Shown in pieces: positions 1 through 8,194 of a stretch of 64,000 nucleotides of DNA. How positions within the stretch are numbered: the first letter of the stretch is position 1; the number at the start of each line of letters is the position of its first letter. The DNA is taken from contig NZ_JAPFPW010000006.1 in NCBI RefSeq assembly GCF_026155325.1, positions 110,466-174,465 of the forward strand, given 5' to 3'. This DNA comes from Desulfobotulus pelophilus (GTDB taxonomy: Bacteria > Desulfobacterota > Desulfobacteria > Desulfobacterales > ASO4-4). The notes under the pieces were generated by a model. The model saw nothing but the letters and a program-made list of their open reading frames with translations. It made no database searches and was not told the DNA's origin. The translations under genes were made by a program, and so were the position numbers.

Positions 1-375
1 CGGAAATTTGAGGTTGCCCGTCACTTCACAGAGGTGAACTATGCTCAGGGACTCTTTATCTGGATTTTCAACAAAGCATGGCTGGACAGTCTTCCCGATG
101 ACCTGAAAGTGCTTTTTCAGGAAACAGTGCGCGAAGTTGCTTCAGAAATACGGCAACAGGCAAAGGATCAGGAAGAAGATGAGATCAGAAAGGCTAAAGA
201 AGCCGGCGTGACATTCCACAGGCTTTCCGATGCGGACATGAGTGAATTGAGGGCCCGGTCCGTCAGGGTGCACGACCGCTACAGAAATCAGATCAACCGC
301 CTCTACAGACATGATGAATACAGGCCGGAAAATTATCTGCTCGAAATGCAGAACCTTTTGGACTATGTGCCGTGA
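1..375 (+). CDS. TRAP transporter substrate-binding protein (DctP-type), C-terminal part
   Basis: The reading frame is open from base 1 and runs 124 codons to TGA at 373-375, so only the C-terminal part of the protein lies in the window; the GTG at 34 is an internal valine, not a start. The sequence has the look of the distal helices of a periplasmic DctP-type solute receptor, with a tryptophan-rich stretch (NKAWLDSLPDDLKVLFQE) followed by long charged helices. It overlaps the next gene by four bases (GTGA) and is followed by typical DctQ and DctM genes, which makes the assignment firm. The substrate (usually a C4-dicarboxylate or other organic acid) cannot be read from this fragment. Confidence 0.85.
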   Translation, partial: RKFEVARHFTEVNYAQGLFIWIFNKAWLDSLPDDLKVLFQETVREVASEIRQQAKDQEEDEIRKAKEAGVTFHRLSDADMSELRARSVRVHDRYRNQINRLYRHDEYRPENYLLEMQNLLDYVP

Positions 376-872
376 AAATTCTTTTTCTCATGGTCCGCCG
401 CATCGAGGAATGGACTCTTTTTATCGCTGTAATGACGGCTCTTCTTGGTCTTTTTGTATCCGTTGTGCTGAGATACTGCTTCCATATTACCTTTGCCGGT
501 GCCGATGAGCTGGTACGCAATACCATTATTCTTACCACCTTCATCGGCCTTTCCGCAGCCATCCGGAAAGACAGGCTTATCCGTGTCGATGCCATGGCTC
601 AGCTGTTTCCGGGTCTTCGTTTCATACTCACCCTGATCAGTCAGGGCGCGGTCATGTTATTTGCCGGTCTGCTCATCCGTTTTGGTATGGAGCTCGTCAT
701 CATGATGCATCAGACCGGCCAGAACACCATCATATGGAATATGCCCCTATGGATTCTGTACGCCATCCTTCCCGTTTCCGGCGTACTGATGGCCATACGA
801 ACGGCTGAAGAGCTATGGAAACTGCTGTGCCAGCGTCCAAACAGCCCTGACCGGGAACGGGAAGCCCCATGA
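372..872 (+). CDS. TRAP transporter small permease (DctQ-type)
   Basis: This 166-residue protein has four hydrophobic segments and the usual DctQ layout: a short N-terminus with RRIEEW, a first membrane helix, then a charged stretch (IRKDRLIRVD) between the second and third helices. It is the small inner-membrane subunit that joins the DctP receptor to the DctM channel in sodium- or proton-driven uptake. The GTG start overlaps the stop of the receptor gene (GTGA) and its own stop overlaps the DctM start (ATGA), so the three are translationally coupled. An alternative start is the ATG seven codons downstream. Confidence 0.88.
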   Translation: MKILFLMVRRIEEWTLFIAVMTALLGLFVSVVLRYCFHITFAGADELVRNTIILTTFIGLSAAIRKDRLIRVDAMAQLFPGLRFILTLISQGAVMLFAGLLIRFGMELVIMMHQTGQNTIIWNMPLWILYAILPVSGVLMAIRTAEELWKLLCQRPNSPDREREAP

Positions 873-2161
873 CAACACCCGATATGATCCTTCTTCTTAT
901 TCTTCTTGGCGCAATGGCAGCGTATATTCCCGTTTTTATCTGTCTTGTCTTCACTGGCCTTGCAGGATTTCTGCTGTTTACGGATATGCCCGTTCTGCTG
1001 GTATTCCAGACATTGCTTCGCAGTCTTGATAACTTTGCCCTGGTGGTTGTTTTATTTTTCATACTCTGCGGCAACGTCATGACTTCCGGGAAAATAGTGG
1101 AAAAACTCATACGGGTCGCCCAGGCTTTTGTTGGTTTTCTGCCCGGAGGCCTTGGAATGGCTGGCGTGCTTGCCTGTGCCTTTTTCGGTGCCATTTCAGG
1201 ATCCACAGTCGCTACGGTTGTGGCCATAGGCGGATTTATGATTCCCGCATTAAAAGCCCACGGCTACCCGGAAAGCTATGCCGCAGGAGTTATGACCACA
1301 GCACCCAATCTGGGAGTCATCATTCCTCCCAGCATCGGCATGATCCTTTACAGTATGATCAGCAATGTGTCGCTGGAAGGACTGTTTCTCACGGGATTTA
1401 TTCCCGGAATACTCATTGTCCTTGCCACTTGTCTCTATACGGCATGGATATTCCGTAACAACAAAGACCTGCATACCACCCAGCTGAACGGAAAGGAAAT
1501 GCTGGCTTCCATAAAGGATGGCGTATGGGCACTTCTTCTGCCCGTAATCATTTTTGGAGGTATTTTTTCTGGGATTTTTACAGCTAACGAGGCTGCTGTG
1601 GTGGCTTCGCTCTATGCCATTCTTGTAGAAATGCTTATCCACAAGTCCATGGGCCTCAAACGGCTGAAAGAAGTAGTGGTGGATTCTGCCATTACGTCGG
1701 CAAGCCTCTTGATTATTGTGGCAGGAGCTACGGTTTTTGGCCGGTACATGACCCTGCAGAACATACCCGGTCGTATTACGGACGCTGTTCTTACGGGGGT
1801 CAGCTCTCCGGAAATGCTGCTTCTCCTGTTAAACATAATGCTTCTTTGTGTGGGCATGTTCATGGATATTATTTCCGCCACACTCATCCTTGGCCCAGTT
1901 CTCGTACCCATTATCATCCATTACGGCATTGATCCCATGCATTTCGGACTTATTCTCACCATCAATCTGGCACTGGGATACTGCACCCCCCCCGTGGGAG
2001 TCAGTCTGTTCATTACAGGCTCCGTGGCTCGTAAAAACCTTCTTTTCATGTCAAAGGCTGTCATGCCTTTTCTGATCATACAGATTATTGTGCTTCTTTT
2101 TCTCACTTATGTTCCCAGCGTGGTACTCTGGCTGCCCCGGCTGCTGGGTTATATTCCGTAA
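869..2161 (+). CDS. TRAP transporter large permease (DctM-type)
   Basis: A 430-residue, very hydrophobic protein with about 12 membrane segments, the normal length for DctM/SiaM large subunits that form the transport channel. Recognisable family features are the glycine-rich stretch FGAISGSTVATVVAIG near residue 110, PNLGVIIPPSIGMILY near 145 and the late NLALGYCTPPVGVSLF segment near 365. It is the last gene of the receptor / small permease / large permease operon, its start overlaps the previous stop, and a rho-independent terminator follows four bases after its stop. Confidence 0.93.
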   Translation: MTTPDMILLLILLGAMAAYIPVFICLVFTGLAGFLLFTDMPVLLVFQTLLRSLDNFALVVVLFFILCGNVMTSGKIVEKLIRVAQAFVGFLPGGLGMAGVLACAFFGAISGSTVATVVAIGGFMIPALKAHGYPESYAAGVMTTAPNLGVIIPPSIGMILYSMISNVSLEGLFLTGFIPGILIVLATCLYTAWIFRNNKDLHTTQLNGKEMLASIKDGVWALLLPVIIFGGIFSGIFTANEAAVVASLYAILVEMLIHKSMGLKRLKEVVVDSAITSASLLIIVAGATVFGRYMTLQNIPGRITDAVLTGVSSPEMLLLLLNIMLLCVGMFMDIISATLILGPVLVPIIIHYGIDPMHFGLILTINLALGYCTPPVGVSLFITGSVARKNLLFMSKAVMPFLIIQIIVLLFLTYVPSVVLWLPRLLGYIP

Positions 2162-2165
2162 AAAA

Positions 2166-2197
2166 AAAGGTTTTCTCCATAGTGGAGAAAACCTTTA
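2166..2197 (+). terminator. Rho-independent terminator of the TRAP operon
   Basis: Bases 2166-2178 (AAAGGTTTTCTCC) pair perfectly with 2184-2196 (GGAGAAAACCTTT), a 13-bp stem with a five-base loop, immediately after the DctM stop codon. The flanking A-run before and T-run within the 3' arm let it act from either side. Confidence 0.8.
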
Positions 2198-2200
2198 CTA

Positions 2201-2662
2201 CTGTGCCATACAATCCATGTCGCCATCTGCCATTCACCCTGACAGGATAAACGGTTGCAGCCTACCAGCAGAAATAAGGCAATGGGAAATCAGGCGCATC
2301 CCATTTACTGTGCCTGGAGCCGTACTCCCGAAGCCCGGTTAGGGATTTAGCAGAATTTCTGGGAATGCGGAAGGATGTGCTGCAGCTGTTGCATGTCGGG
2401 AATAAAAAAGGAGTCCAAGGATAGTGCCGTGTACGATGCAATGTGGGTGATGATGATTTTGCTTTCATATCAACTTCCTGGCCCGGACATTGGCCTGAAA
2501 AAACAGGTTGTTTGTTCGTTCCAAATTTTCATAACAAAAGCCGGTTGGCTTATGTCAAAAACAAGTCTTTCGAATTCATAGAAATGAACCCAAGTGATGC
2601 CTGAGCACCTGACCTGAATGATCCAAAACCAATGCCAGCCTGTACCCCTTCATTAAAGGGGG
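2201..2662. other. Gene-free stretch between TRAP operon and tRNA genes
   Basis: About 460 bases with no open frame that looks coding on either strand: the available frames are short, rich in Cys, Ser, Pro and Arg, and lack ribosome-binding sites. A minus-strand ATG at 2468 begins with MKAKSS, faintly like the MKTKSF peptides near 62.45 and 62.66 kb, but the resemblance stops there. No function assigned. Confidence 0.5.
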
Positions 2663-2749
2663 TGGTACCGAAGGGGAGACTCGAACTCCCACGGACGTAA
2701 GTCCACTAGACCCTGAACCTAGCGTGTCTACCAATTCCACCACTTCGGC
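2663..2749 (-). tRNA. tRNA-Leu (anticodon CAG), copy 1
   Basis: Read on the minus strand, the 87-base gene folds as a class II tRNA: acceptor GCCGAAG/CTTCGGT, anticodon stem CTAGG/TCTAG enclosing the loop TTCAGGG with anticodon CAG, a long variable arm, the T-loop GTTCGAGTC and an encoded 3' CCA. The long variable arm and anticodon identify leucine. It is base-for-base identical to the copy 65 bases upstream of it in transcription order. Confidence 0.96.
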
Positions 2750-2814
2750 ACAAAAACAACAATTATTTTTCAGCAACTACATGCTTCCCAGTGTCTTGTC
2801 AACTCTTTTTCCTA

Positions 2815-2901
2815 TGGTACCGAAGGGGAGACTCGAACTCCCACGGACGTAAGTCCACTAGACCCTGAACCTAGCGTGTCTACCAATTCCACCACTTCGG
2901 C
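2815..2901 (-). tRNA. tRNA-Leu (anticodon CAG), copy 2
   Basis: Identical over all 87 bases to the neighbouring tRNA-Leu(CAG), with encoded CCA. It is the promoter-proximal member of the pair, so both are probably processed from one transcript starting near 2960. Tandem duplication of a leucine isoacceptor for CTG codons fits heavy CTG use in the surrounding genes. Confidence 0.96.
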
Positions 2902-2946
2902 ATATTGCTAAAATTTTCAAGAGCTTTTGAGAAAAATTAAAGACTA

Positions 2947-2975
2947 TTGACCTCAGCAACGCGAAGTTTTATATA
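2947..2975 (+). promoter_or_regulatory. Promoter for ribF
   Basis: TTGACC at 2947-2952, a 17-base spacer and TATATA at 2970-2975 form a near-consensus sigma-70 promoter about 105 bases ahead of the ribF start. It overlaps the minus-strand tRNA promoter almost completely, so polymerase binding at the two should be mutually exclusive. Confidence 0.6.
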
Positions 2976-2996
2976 GCCCGCAGCCTGTGGTGTCAA
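2968..2996 (-). promoter_or_regulatory. Promoter for the tRNA-Leu pair
   Basis: On the minus strand a perfect -35 hexamer TTGACA (2996-2991) is separated by exactly 17 bases from TATAAA (2973-2968). It points toward the two tRNA-Leu genes. Its -10 shares four bases with the -10 of the oppositely oriented ribF promoter. Confidence 0.65.
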
Positions 2997-3081
2997 GAAG
3001 AAAAAAATCTTAAACCGGTATCCGGGTAGAAAAATACCTTGCCTGCCCGTGGATACTTTCAGAACAGGAAACAGTCAGATC

Positions 3082-4038
3082 ATGCAAGTCATTGAGCATA
3101 TTTCAGAAATCCTGCAACCTTTTCATAAGGCTGTTGTCAGCATCGGCAATTTTGATGGTGTCCATAAAGGTCACACAGCTCTTTTCCAGAGGGTCCGCGA
3201 AAAGGCAGATGCCATTGGCGGAACAGCCATCGGTATCACCTTTGACCCCCACCCTCTTGTGGTGATCCGGCCCGATCACAGACCTCCCCTCATTACCATG
3301 AAAGAACAGAAAATTGAACTCATCACCGCAACAGGGATGCTGGACGTTCTGCTGGTGCTGCCTTTTGACAAAAAATTTGCTACCATACCTGCAGAAGATT
3401 TCATCCGGAAATTTCTGATCCAGACCATAGGAATGCAGGGTATTATAGTGGGACCGGACTACGCCTTTGGCCGCAATCGCGAAGGAAGCATTGAGCTTCT
3501 TGAAAGGCTGGGAGCAGAACTTGATTTTGATGTTACCGTTCCCCAGTGGATCACATCCGAAAACAGACATGAGCGGATCAGCAGCACAAAAATTCGGGAG
3601 GTTGTAGCCCTGGGGAATGTAGAAGCTGCCGTTCCCATGCTGGGCCGCTACTATCAGGTACGGGGCCGGGTTGAGAGCGGACGGCAGAGAGGCGGACGAC
3701 TTCTGGGCTTCCCAACGGCAAATATAGGGCTTCAGGACGAACTCTGCCCTGCCGCCGGTGTCTATGCCGTTACCGCAGAGACCCATCAGGGTACCCATCT
3801 TGGCGTTGCCAATATCGGATACAGCCCTACTTTTGATGACAACATCTTTACCGTGGAAGTTCACATTCTGGATTTTTCAGAAAATATTTACGGAAAACAA
3901 ATCAGGATCAACTTTATTCAGAGATTAAGGGGAGAAAAAAAATTTTCCGGTATAGAGGCTCTGTCTCAGCAGATTCACTATGATATTGAGAAAGCCAGGG
4001 AAATATTCAACCAAAAAGAACTGAAAGAAAAACCATGA
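3082..4038 (+). CDS. ribF: Bifunctional riboflavin kinase / FAD synthetase
   Basis: Makes FMN from riboflavin and ATP, then FAD from FMN and ATP, in the cytoplasm. The N-terminal nucleotidyltransferase domain shows SIGNFDGVHKGH near residue 20 and GPDYAFGRNREG near 130; the C-terminal flavokinase domain shows GFPTANI near 210 and a later ANIGYSPTF segment. The ATG at 3082 is preferred because AGGAAA lies about 12 bases upstream, giving 318 residues, the usual length; an in-frame GTG at 3049 would add 11 residues unlike the family. It overlaps the next gene by four bases (ATGA). No FMN riboswitch-like leader is visible. Confidence 0.93.
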   Translation: MQVIEHISEILQPFHKAVVSIGNFDGVHKGHTALFQRVREKADAIGGTAIGITFDPHPLVVIRPDHRPPLITMKEQKIELITATGMLDVLLVLPFDKKFATIPAEDFIRKFLIQTIGMQGIIVGPDYAFGRNREGSIELLERLGAELDFDVTVPQWITSENRHERISSTKIREVVALGNVEAAVPMLGRYYQVRGRVESGRQRGGRLLGFPTANIGLQDELCPAAGVYAVTAETHQGTHLGVANIGYSPTFDDNIFTVEVHILDFSENIYGKQIRINFIQRLRGEKKFSGIEALSQQIHYDIEKAREIFNQKELKEKP

Positions 4039-5144
4039 ATAAAGCACAGCAAACGGGCATGATCATAGCACTTCCCCTTTCCTTGGGAGCTCTGTATCTC
4101 GCCTTCCGCCATGTACCCATGGTGGAGCTGACTGCTTACTTCACCAGCCTGAACTACGTCTGGCTGCTGCCCGCCATCCTTTTCTGTCTTTTGGGCTATG
4201 TGCTCCGAGCATTGCGCTGGCAACTGCTGCTTCGGCATAAAAGGCAACTGCGGTTTCTCCCGGCCTTTCATCCCATGATGATCGGTTTTATGCTCAACAG
4301 CATCCTTCCCGGCCGTGTAGGGGAAGTAGTCCGACCGGCACTTCTGGCCAGAAAGGAAAAGATTCCCTTTCCCACAGCTTTTTCCACCATTGCGGCAGAG
4401 CGTGTTCTCGACCTTGCGATTCTTCTCAGCCTCCTCGCACTGATTTTTGGTTTCGCCGACATGACTTCCGCTGAGGTTCACTCTTTCGGGGATTACAGAT
4501 TAAGCACGGATACCCTTGCTCTTATAGCAAAAAACATGGCCTTGCTCTGCCTGGCCCTTATAGGCATTATCATCTGCCTTCAGATCAACACCCTCAGAAA
4601 TCATGGAAAAGCCATACTCCGCAAATTGGTTTCCCATCTCCCCGGCCTGTCTGCAGGAAATCGGAAAACCATGGAAAACCGAGTTCTTCCGTCAATGGAA
4701 AAACTGCTGGATCAGATTGCCTCCGGTTTTGATGGCCTCCGGAAGCCGTCAAGACTTCTCCTCTGCCTGGTGTTTTCCCTTGGGGTATGGCTGATACAAG
4801 TGCTGCCATTCTGGTTCCTTGCACAGGCAGGGACAGGGATCCCGGCCACCATGGTTCAGCTGACAGCCGTCATGGTACTGGTAAACTTTTTCATAGCCAT
4901 CCCTTCTGTTCCGGGATTCTGGGGAATATGGGAAGCAGGTATTGTTTTCAGCCTGGCTCTCTTTGGTATACGGGGAGCCGATGCCGCAGGCTACGCACTG
5001 CTTACCCATGCTGTCCTCATGTTTCCAGTAATCTTTGTGGGACTGGGTTCCGCCCTTCTTACAGGATTTCGTTTTTCGGCCAACCATGATCCGGAGGCCT
5101 GCCAGAAAGATCTGAACGATTGTGACAACCTCAAAAAACGCTGA
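4035..5144 (+). CDS. Flippase-like membrane protein (LPG synthase transmembrane family)
   Basis: A 369-residue protein with about eight membrane helices and the family signatures of the lysylphosphatidylglycerol synthetase transmembrane region: LRALRWQLLLR near residue 57, LNSILPGRVGEVVRPALLAR near 90 and the late VPGFWGIWEAG. Only the membrane flippase-like half is present; there is no C-terminal aminoacyl-transferase domain, so it is not a complete MprF. Such stand-alone proteins are thought to move lipids or lipid-linked sugars, but the substrate here is unknown. Its start overlaps the ribF stop, and a terminator-like hairpin lies 93 bases after its stop. Confidence 0.8.
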   Translation: MNKAQQTGMIIALPLSLGALYLAFRHVPMVELTAYFTSLNYVWLLPAILFCLLGYVLRALRWQLLLRHKRQLRFLPAFHPMMIGFMLNSILPGRVGEVVRPALLARKEKIPFPTAFSTIAAERVLDLAILLSLLALIFGFADMTSAEVHSFGDYRLSTDTLALIAKNMALLCLALIGIIICLQINTLRNHGKAILRKLVSHLPGLSAGNRKTMENRVLPSMEKLLDQIASGFDGLRKPSRLLLCLVFSLGVWLIQVLPFWFLAQAGTGIPATMVQLTAVMVLVNFFIAIPSVPGFWGIWEAGIVFSLALFGIRGADAAGYALLTHAVLMFPVIFVGLGSALLTGFRFSANHDPEACQKDLNDCDNLKKR

Positions 5145-5182
5145 AGAGAGCAACTTTTTCTTCCCATTTACCGTGCATTCAC

Positions 5183-5188
5183 TATAAT
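5183..5188 (+). promoter_or_regulatory. Candidate -10 box upstream of def
   Basis: A perfect TATAAT lies 140 bases before the def start; the matching -35 is poor (TTCCCA-like). If used, the transcript leader would contain the two hairpins at 5237 and 5282. Confidence 0.35.
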
Positions 5189-5236
5189 TACTGTTTGCTC
5201 TCACTCCTGAAATGGTTCGAGGGGTGGGCGAATGCC

Positions 5237-5262
5237 TGCAGGACGCCTGCATTTTATTTTTT
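5237..5262 (+). terminator. Terminator-like hairpin between the flippase gene and def
   Basis: TGCAGG (5237-5242) pairs with CCTGCA (5246-5251) over a three-base loop and is followed at once by TTTTATTTTTT. It may end the ribF-flippase transcript or act as an attenuator in the def leader. Confidence 0.6.
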
Positions 5263-5281
5263 CATACAGCAACAATCTCCA

Positions 5282-5315
5282 TAGCGGTGGACTTTTGCCG
5301 CTAGAGCCGTTTTTT
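5282..5315 (+). promoter_or_regulatory. Second leader hairpin with T-run just before def
   Basis: TAGCGG (5282-5287) pairs with CCGCTA (5298-5303) and a run of six T follows at 5310-5315, ending 14 bases before the def start. It overlaps the approach to the ribosome-binding site AGGAAGG, so it could affect translation or termination. Confidence 0.35.
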
Positions 5316-5329
5316 CAGGAAGGCATACC

Positions 5330-5845
5330 ATGGCCCTACGTTCCATTCTCACATATCCGGATCCTTTTTTAAAACAACCGGCATCTGCAGTTAAAAATTT
5401 TGGTGACAGTCTCCAGCGACTTCTTAGCGACATGGCCGATACCATGTATGAAGCTCCGGGGGTTGGCCTTGCCGCCAATCAAATAGGAGTCAATGCAAGT
5501 ATCCTCATATTCGACCCCGATCCGGATCCTGAAAAACGAAATTACAGGGTGCTTGCCAATCCAGTAATTATTGAAAGTGACGGCACCTTTATTTCCGAAG
5601 ACGAGGGATGCCTCAGCGTGCCGGACTTCAGGGCTACGGTAAAACGATATAACCGAATCAGGGTTGAGGCCAAAAATGAAAATGGTGAACCCATATGCCT
5701 TGACCTCGAAGGCTTCCCAGCCGTTATAGTGCAACATGAAATGGACCACCTTCACGGCCTTCTTTTCATTGACCGCATCAGCCCGCTCAAACGCAACCTG
5801 TACACACGTCGTGTGGCGAAACAGCTTCGCAGGGAGACAGCCTGA
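5330..5845 (+). CDS. def: Peptide deformylase
   Basis: Removes the N-formyl group from nascent proteins. All three metal-site motifs of the family are present: GVGLAANQIG near residue 43, EGCLSVP near 88 (metal-binding Cys) and QHEMDHLHG near 130 (HEXXH-type histidines and the catalytic Glu). At 171 residues it is the standard bacterial length. AGGAAGG sits ten bases before the ATG. Its stop shares one base with the fmt start, so the enzyme that adds and the enzyme that removes the formyl group are co-expressed. Confidence 0.96.
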   Translation: MALRSILTYPDPFLKQPASAVKNFGDSLQRLLSDMADTMYEAPGVGLAANQIGVNASILIFDPDPDPEKRNYRVLANPVIIESDGTFISEDEGCLSVPDFRATVKRYNRIRVEAKNENGEPICLDLEGFPAVIVQHEMDHLHGLLFIDRISPLKRNLYTRRVAKQLRRETA

Positions 5846-6780
5846 TGCCGTTGAATCTGGTTTTCATGGGAACGCCTGAATTTGCTCTGCCCCCCCTCCA
5901 TGCCCTTGTGGATGCCGGGCACAAAATACTGGCCGTGTATACCCAGCCGGACAAACCCAAAGGCCGGGGGAAAACAATTCAGGCCCCGCCCGTCAAGGAA
6001 GCTGCCCTTCGCCTGGGTCTGCCTGTCCATCAACCCTTATCCATGAAGCAGGATGGAGTATATCAGGAGCTGTCCGCTCTCAGGCCCGATGCTTTTGTGG
6101 TTGTGGCCTATGGACATATTCTCCCTCCACGGATTCTGGCCATCCCCCGTCTCGGACCAGTGAACATCCATGCCTCCCTTCTGCCCCGCTATCGGGGTGC
6201 GGCTCCCATTCAATGGGCTGTTGCGCAGGGGGAAAGTCATACCGGCATCACCACCATGCTCATGGATGCCGGGATGGATACAGGTGCCATTCTGCTTCAG
6301 CGAAGCCTTCCCATCGGGAAAAGAGATACGGCCGCCGATATGCATGACAGACTTTCCCTTCTCGGAGCAGCTATGATCACAGAAACGCTCTCCGGACTTG
6401 ATAACGGCCATATCACTCCCGTACCTCAGAAGGAGGAAGAAGCCTCCTACGCCCCTCTTCTGAAAAAATCACATGGACATATCAACTGGTCGCTTTCTGC
6501 GGAAGCCATCTGTTCCCATGTAAGGGGCATGACACCATGGCCGGGTGCCTATACCCTGTACGACAACAGCCACCTGAAAATTTTTGAAACACAACCTCTG
6601 GCGCTGCACCATACACAGGTACCGGGAACCGTCCTGCCATCTCCCAAGGAAAGCCTGATCGTGGCCGCGGGAGAGAATGCCATTGCCATCACCGTTCTGC
6701 AGGGATCATCAGGCAAACGGATGGCAACCAGCGACTATCTCCGGGGAAAACCCATTACCGCAGGCACTCTTTTTTCATAA
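5845..6780 (+). CDS. fmt: Methionyl-tRNA formyltransferase
   Basis: Transfers a formyl group from 10-formyltetrahydrofolate to initiator Met-tRNA. The N-terminal Rossmann domain starts with MGTPEFALPPL and carries the QPDKPKGRG loop; the catalytic Asn/His pair is in NIHASLLPRYRGAAPIQWA near residue 105 and the catalytic Asp in MDAGMDTGAI near 145. The C-terminal OB-like domain follows to residue 311, a normal length. The ATG overlaps the def TGA by one base. Confidence 0.96.
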   Translation: MPLNLVFMGTPEFALPPLHALVDAGHKILAVYTQPDKPKGRGKTIQAPPVKEAALRLGLPVHQPLSMKQDGVYQELSALRPDAFVVVAYGHILPPRILAIPRLGPVNIHASLLPRYRGAAPIQWAVAQGESHTGITTMLMDAGMDTGAILLQRSLPIGKRDTAADMHDRLSLLGAAMITETLSGLDNGHITPVPQKEEEASYAPLLKKSHGHINWSLSAEAICSHVRGMTPWPGAYTLYDNSHLKIFETQPLALHHTQVPGTVLPSPKESLIVAAGENAIAITVLQGSSGKRMATSDYLRGKPITAGTLFS

Positions 6781-6803
6781 TCTTTTTCAAACCAAGGACT
6801 TCC

Positions 6804-8186
6804 ATGCAAAGCGACGCCAGAAAAACTGCCCTGCAGGTTCTGATTAAAATCCAGGCCAAACACCTGCCGCTGGATCTTGTAATCGAAGATTTTCAGTCTA
6901 CCATCAACGCGATGGACCCCAAAGACAGGCGTCTCATGAACGCCATTGTCTATGGCGTGCTTCGATGGCGCAGCCGCCTGGACCGGGTCATAGGAGCAAG
7001 CTCACGCACTCCCATCCAAAAAATTGAGCCCAAAATACGAGATATCCTGCGTATTGCCATATTTCAGCTGATCTATCTTGACAGAGTCCCCGAATCGGCT
7101 GCTATTCATACTGCGGTTGAACTCACAAAACATATCAGCACAACCAGGGGGGCACCGGGTTTTGTAAACGGAGTTCTGCGCAACGCGCAGAAAAGCTGGA
7201 AAGAAGTTTACGATCCACCAGAAAACGAGCCATTTACTGCGCGCATGGCCTGGAAACATGCCATTCCGGAATGGATGCTGCTACGTTGGACCGCACGCTT
7301 TGGCGAAACAAAAACAGCCCTCCTTTCCCAGTACGTCAACCGCATTCCTGCCATGACGCTCCGGGTGAACCGTCTGCGTACGGATACGGAAAGTCTCAAG
7401 GCTCTGCTTGATGACAAGGTTAAGGAAATCACACCGAACCCCTGGGTTCCCGATGCCCTTGATTTTTCCCATCCTGAAGGTTCCATTGACCGGCTTCCCG
7501 GATTCAAGGACGGCTTTTTTCAGATTCAGGATGCGGCAGCTCAGCTTGCCACCTTCATGCTTGCCCCAAGGCCGGGAGAGCGCATTCTTGATGCCTGTGC
7601 CGGATATGGCGGGAAAACTGGTCATATGGCTCTGCTCATGCAAAATAAAGGTGACATTACCGCTGCAGACATCAACGGCTCCAAGCTCATGCGTCTTTCC
7701 CATGAAATGGAACGGCTGGGAGTTCATATTGTCAAAACCCGGACCCTTGACCTCACCCGCGGCGATGCCGCCATGAATCTTGGCCGTTTCGACCGTATCC
7801 TTCTGGATGCACCATGTTCCGGTATGGGCGTCATCCGTAGAAATCCGGATATCAAATGGAACCGGGATGAAAAAAGCCTTGAACATTTTTCCCGCCGCCA
7901 GGCCGAATTGCTGGATACCCTAGCAGGTCTTCTCAAACCGGGGGGGCTTATGGTGTATGCCGTATGTTCCACGGAACCGGAAGAAACCACAGAGGTGGTG
8001 AATGCCTTTCTTGAGCGCCACCCTGAGATGAAAAAAGAGGCTCCCGGAACTAAATTTCCCCAGGAAGCACGAGCTCTCATTACGGAGCAGAATGATTTTA
8101 TGCCATGGCAGGAAACCTTTGAGCTGGATGGTTTTTTTGCCACAGCGTTCCGTAAATCCGGACGCCGCAAGGTTGTCACATCCTGA
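6804..8186 (+). CDS. rsmB: 16S rRNA (cytosine-967-C5)-methyltransferase
   Basis: Methylates C967 (E. coli numbering) of 16S rRNA using SAM. The N-terminal NusB-like RNA-binding domain occupies roughly residues 1-140. The methyltransferase domain contains the SAM-binding LDACAGYGGKTGH, the DAPCSGMGVIRR motif IV with its cysteine, and the catalytic YAVCSTEPEE. At 460 residues it is full length. Its ribosome-binding site AAGGAC lies before the ATG, and it follows fmt by 23 bases, the classical def-fmt-rsmB order. Confidence 0.94.
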   Translation: MQSDARKTALQVLIKIQAKHLPLDLVIEDFQSTINAMDPKDRRLMNAIVYGVLRWRSRLDRVIGASSRTPIQKIEPKIRDILRIAIFQLIYLDRVPESAAIHTAVELTKHISTTRGAPGFVNGVLRNAQKSWKEVYDPPENEPFTARMAWKHAIPEWMLLRWTARFGETKTALLSQYVNRIPAMTLRVNRLRTDTESLKALLDDKVKEITPNPWVPDALDFSHPEGSIDRLPGFKDGFFQIQDAAAQLATFMLAPRPGERILDACAGYGGKTGHMALLMQNKGDITAADINGSKLMRLSHEMERLGVHIVKTRTLDLTRGDAAMNLGRFDRILLDAPCSGMGVIRRNPDIKWNRDEKSLEHFSRRQAELLDTLAGLLKPGGLMVYAVCSTEPEETTEVVNAFLERHPEMKKEAPGTKFPQEARALITEQNDFMPWQETFELDGFFATAFRKSGRRKVVTS

Positions 8187-8194
8187 AGGCCCCG

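Noticed and set aside
2902..3081. FMN riboswitch upstream of ribF
   Set aside because: The leader is about 100 bases and lacks the conserved RFN-element blocks.
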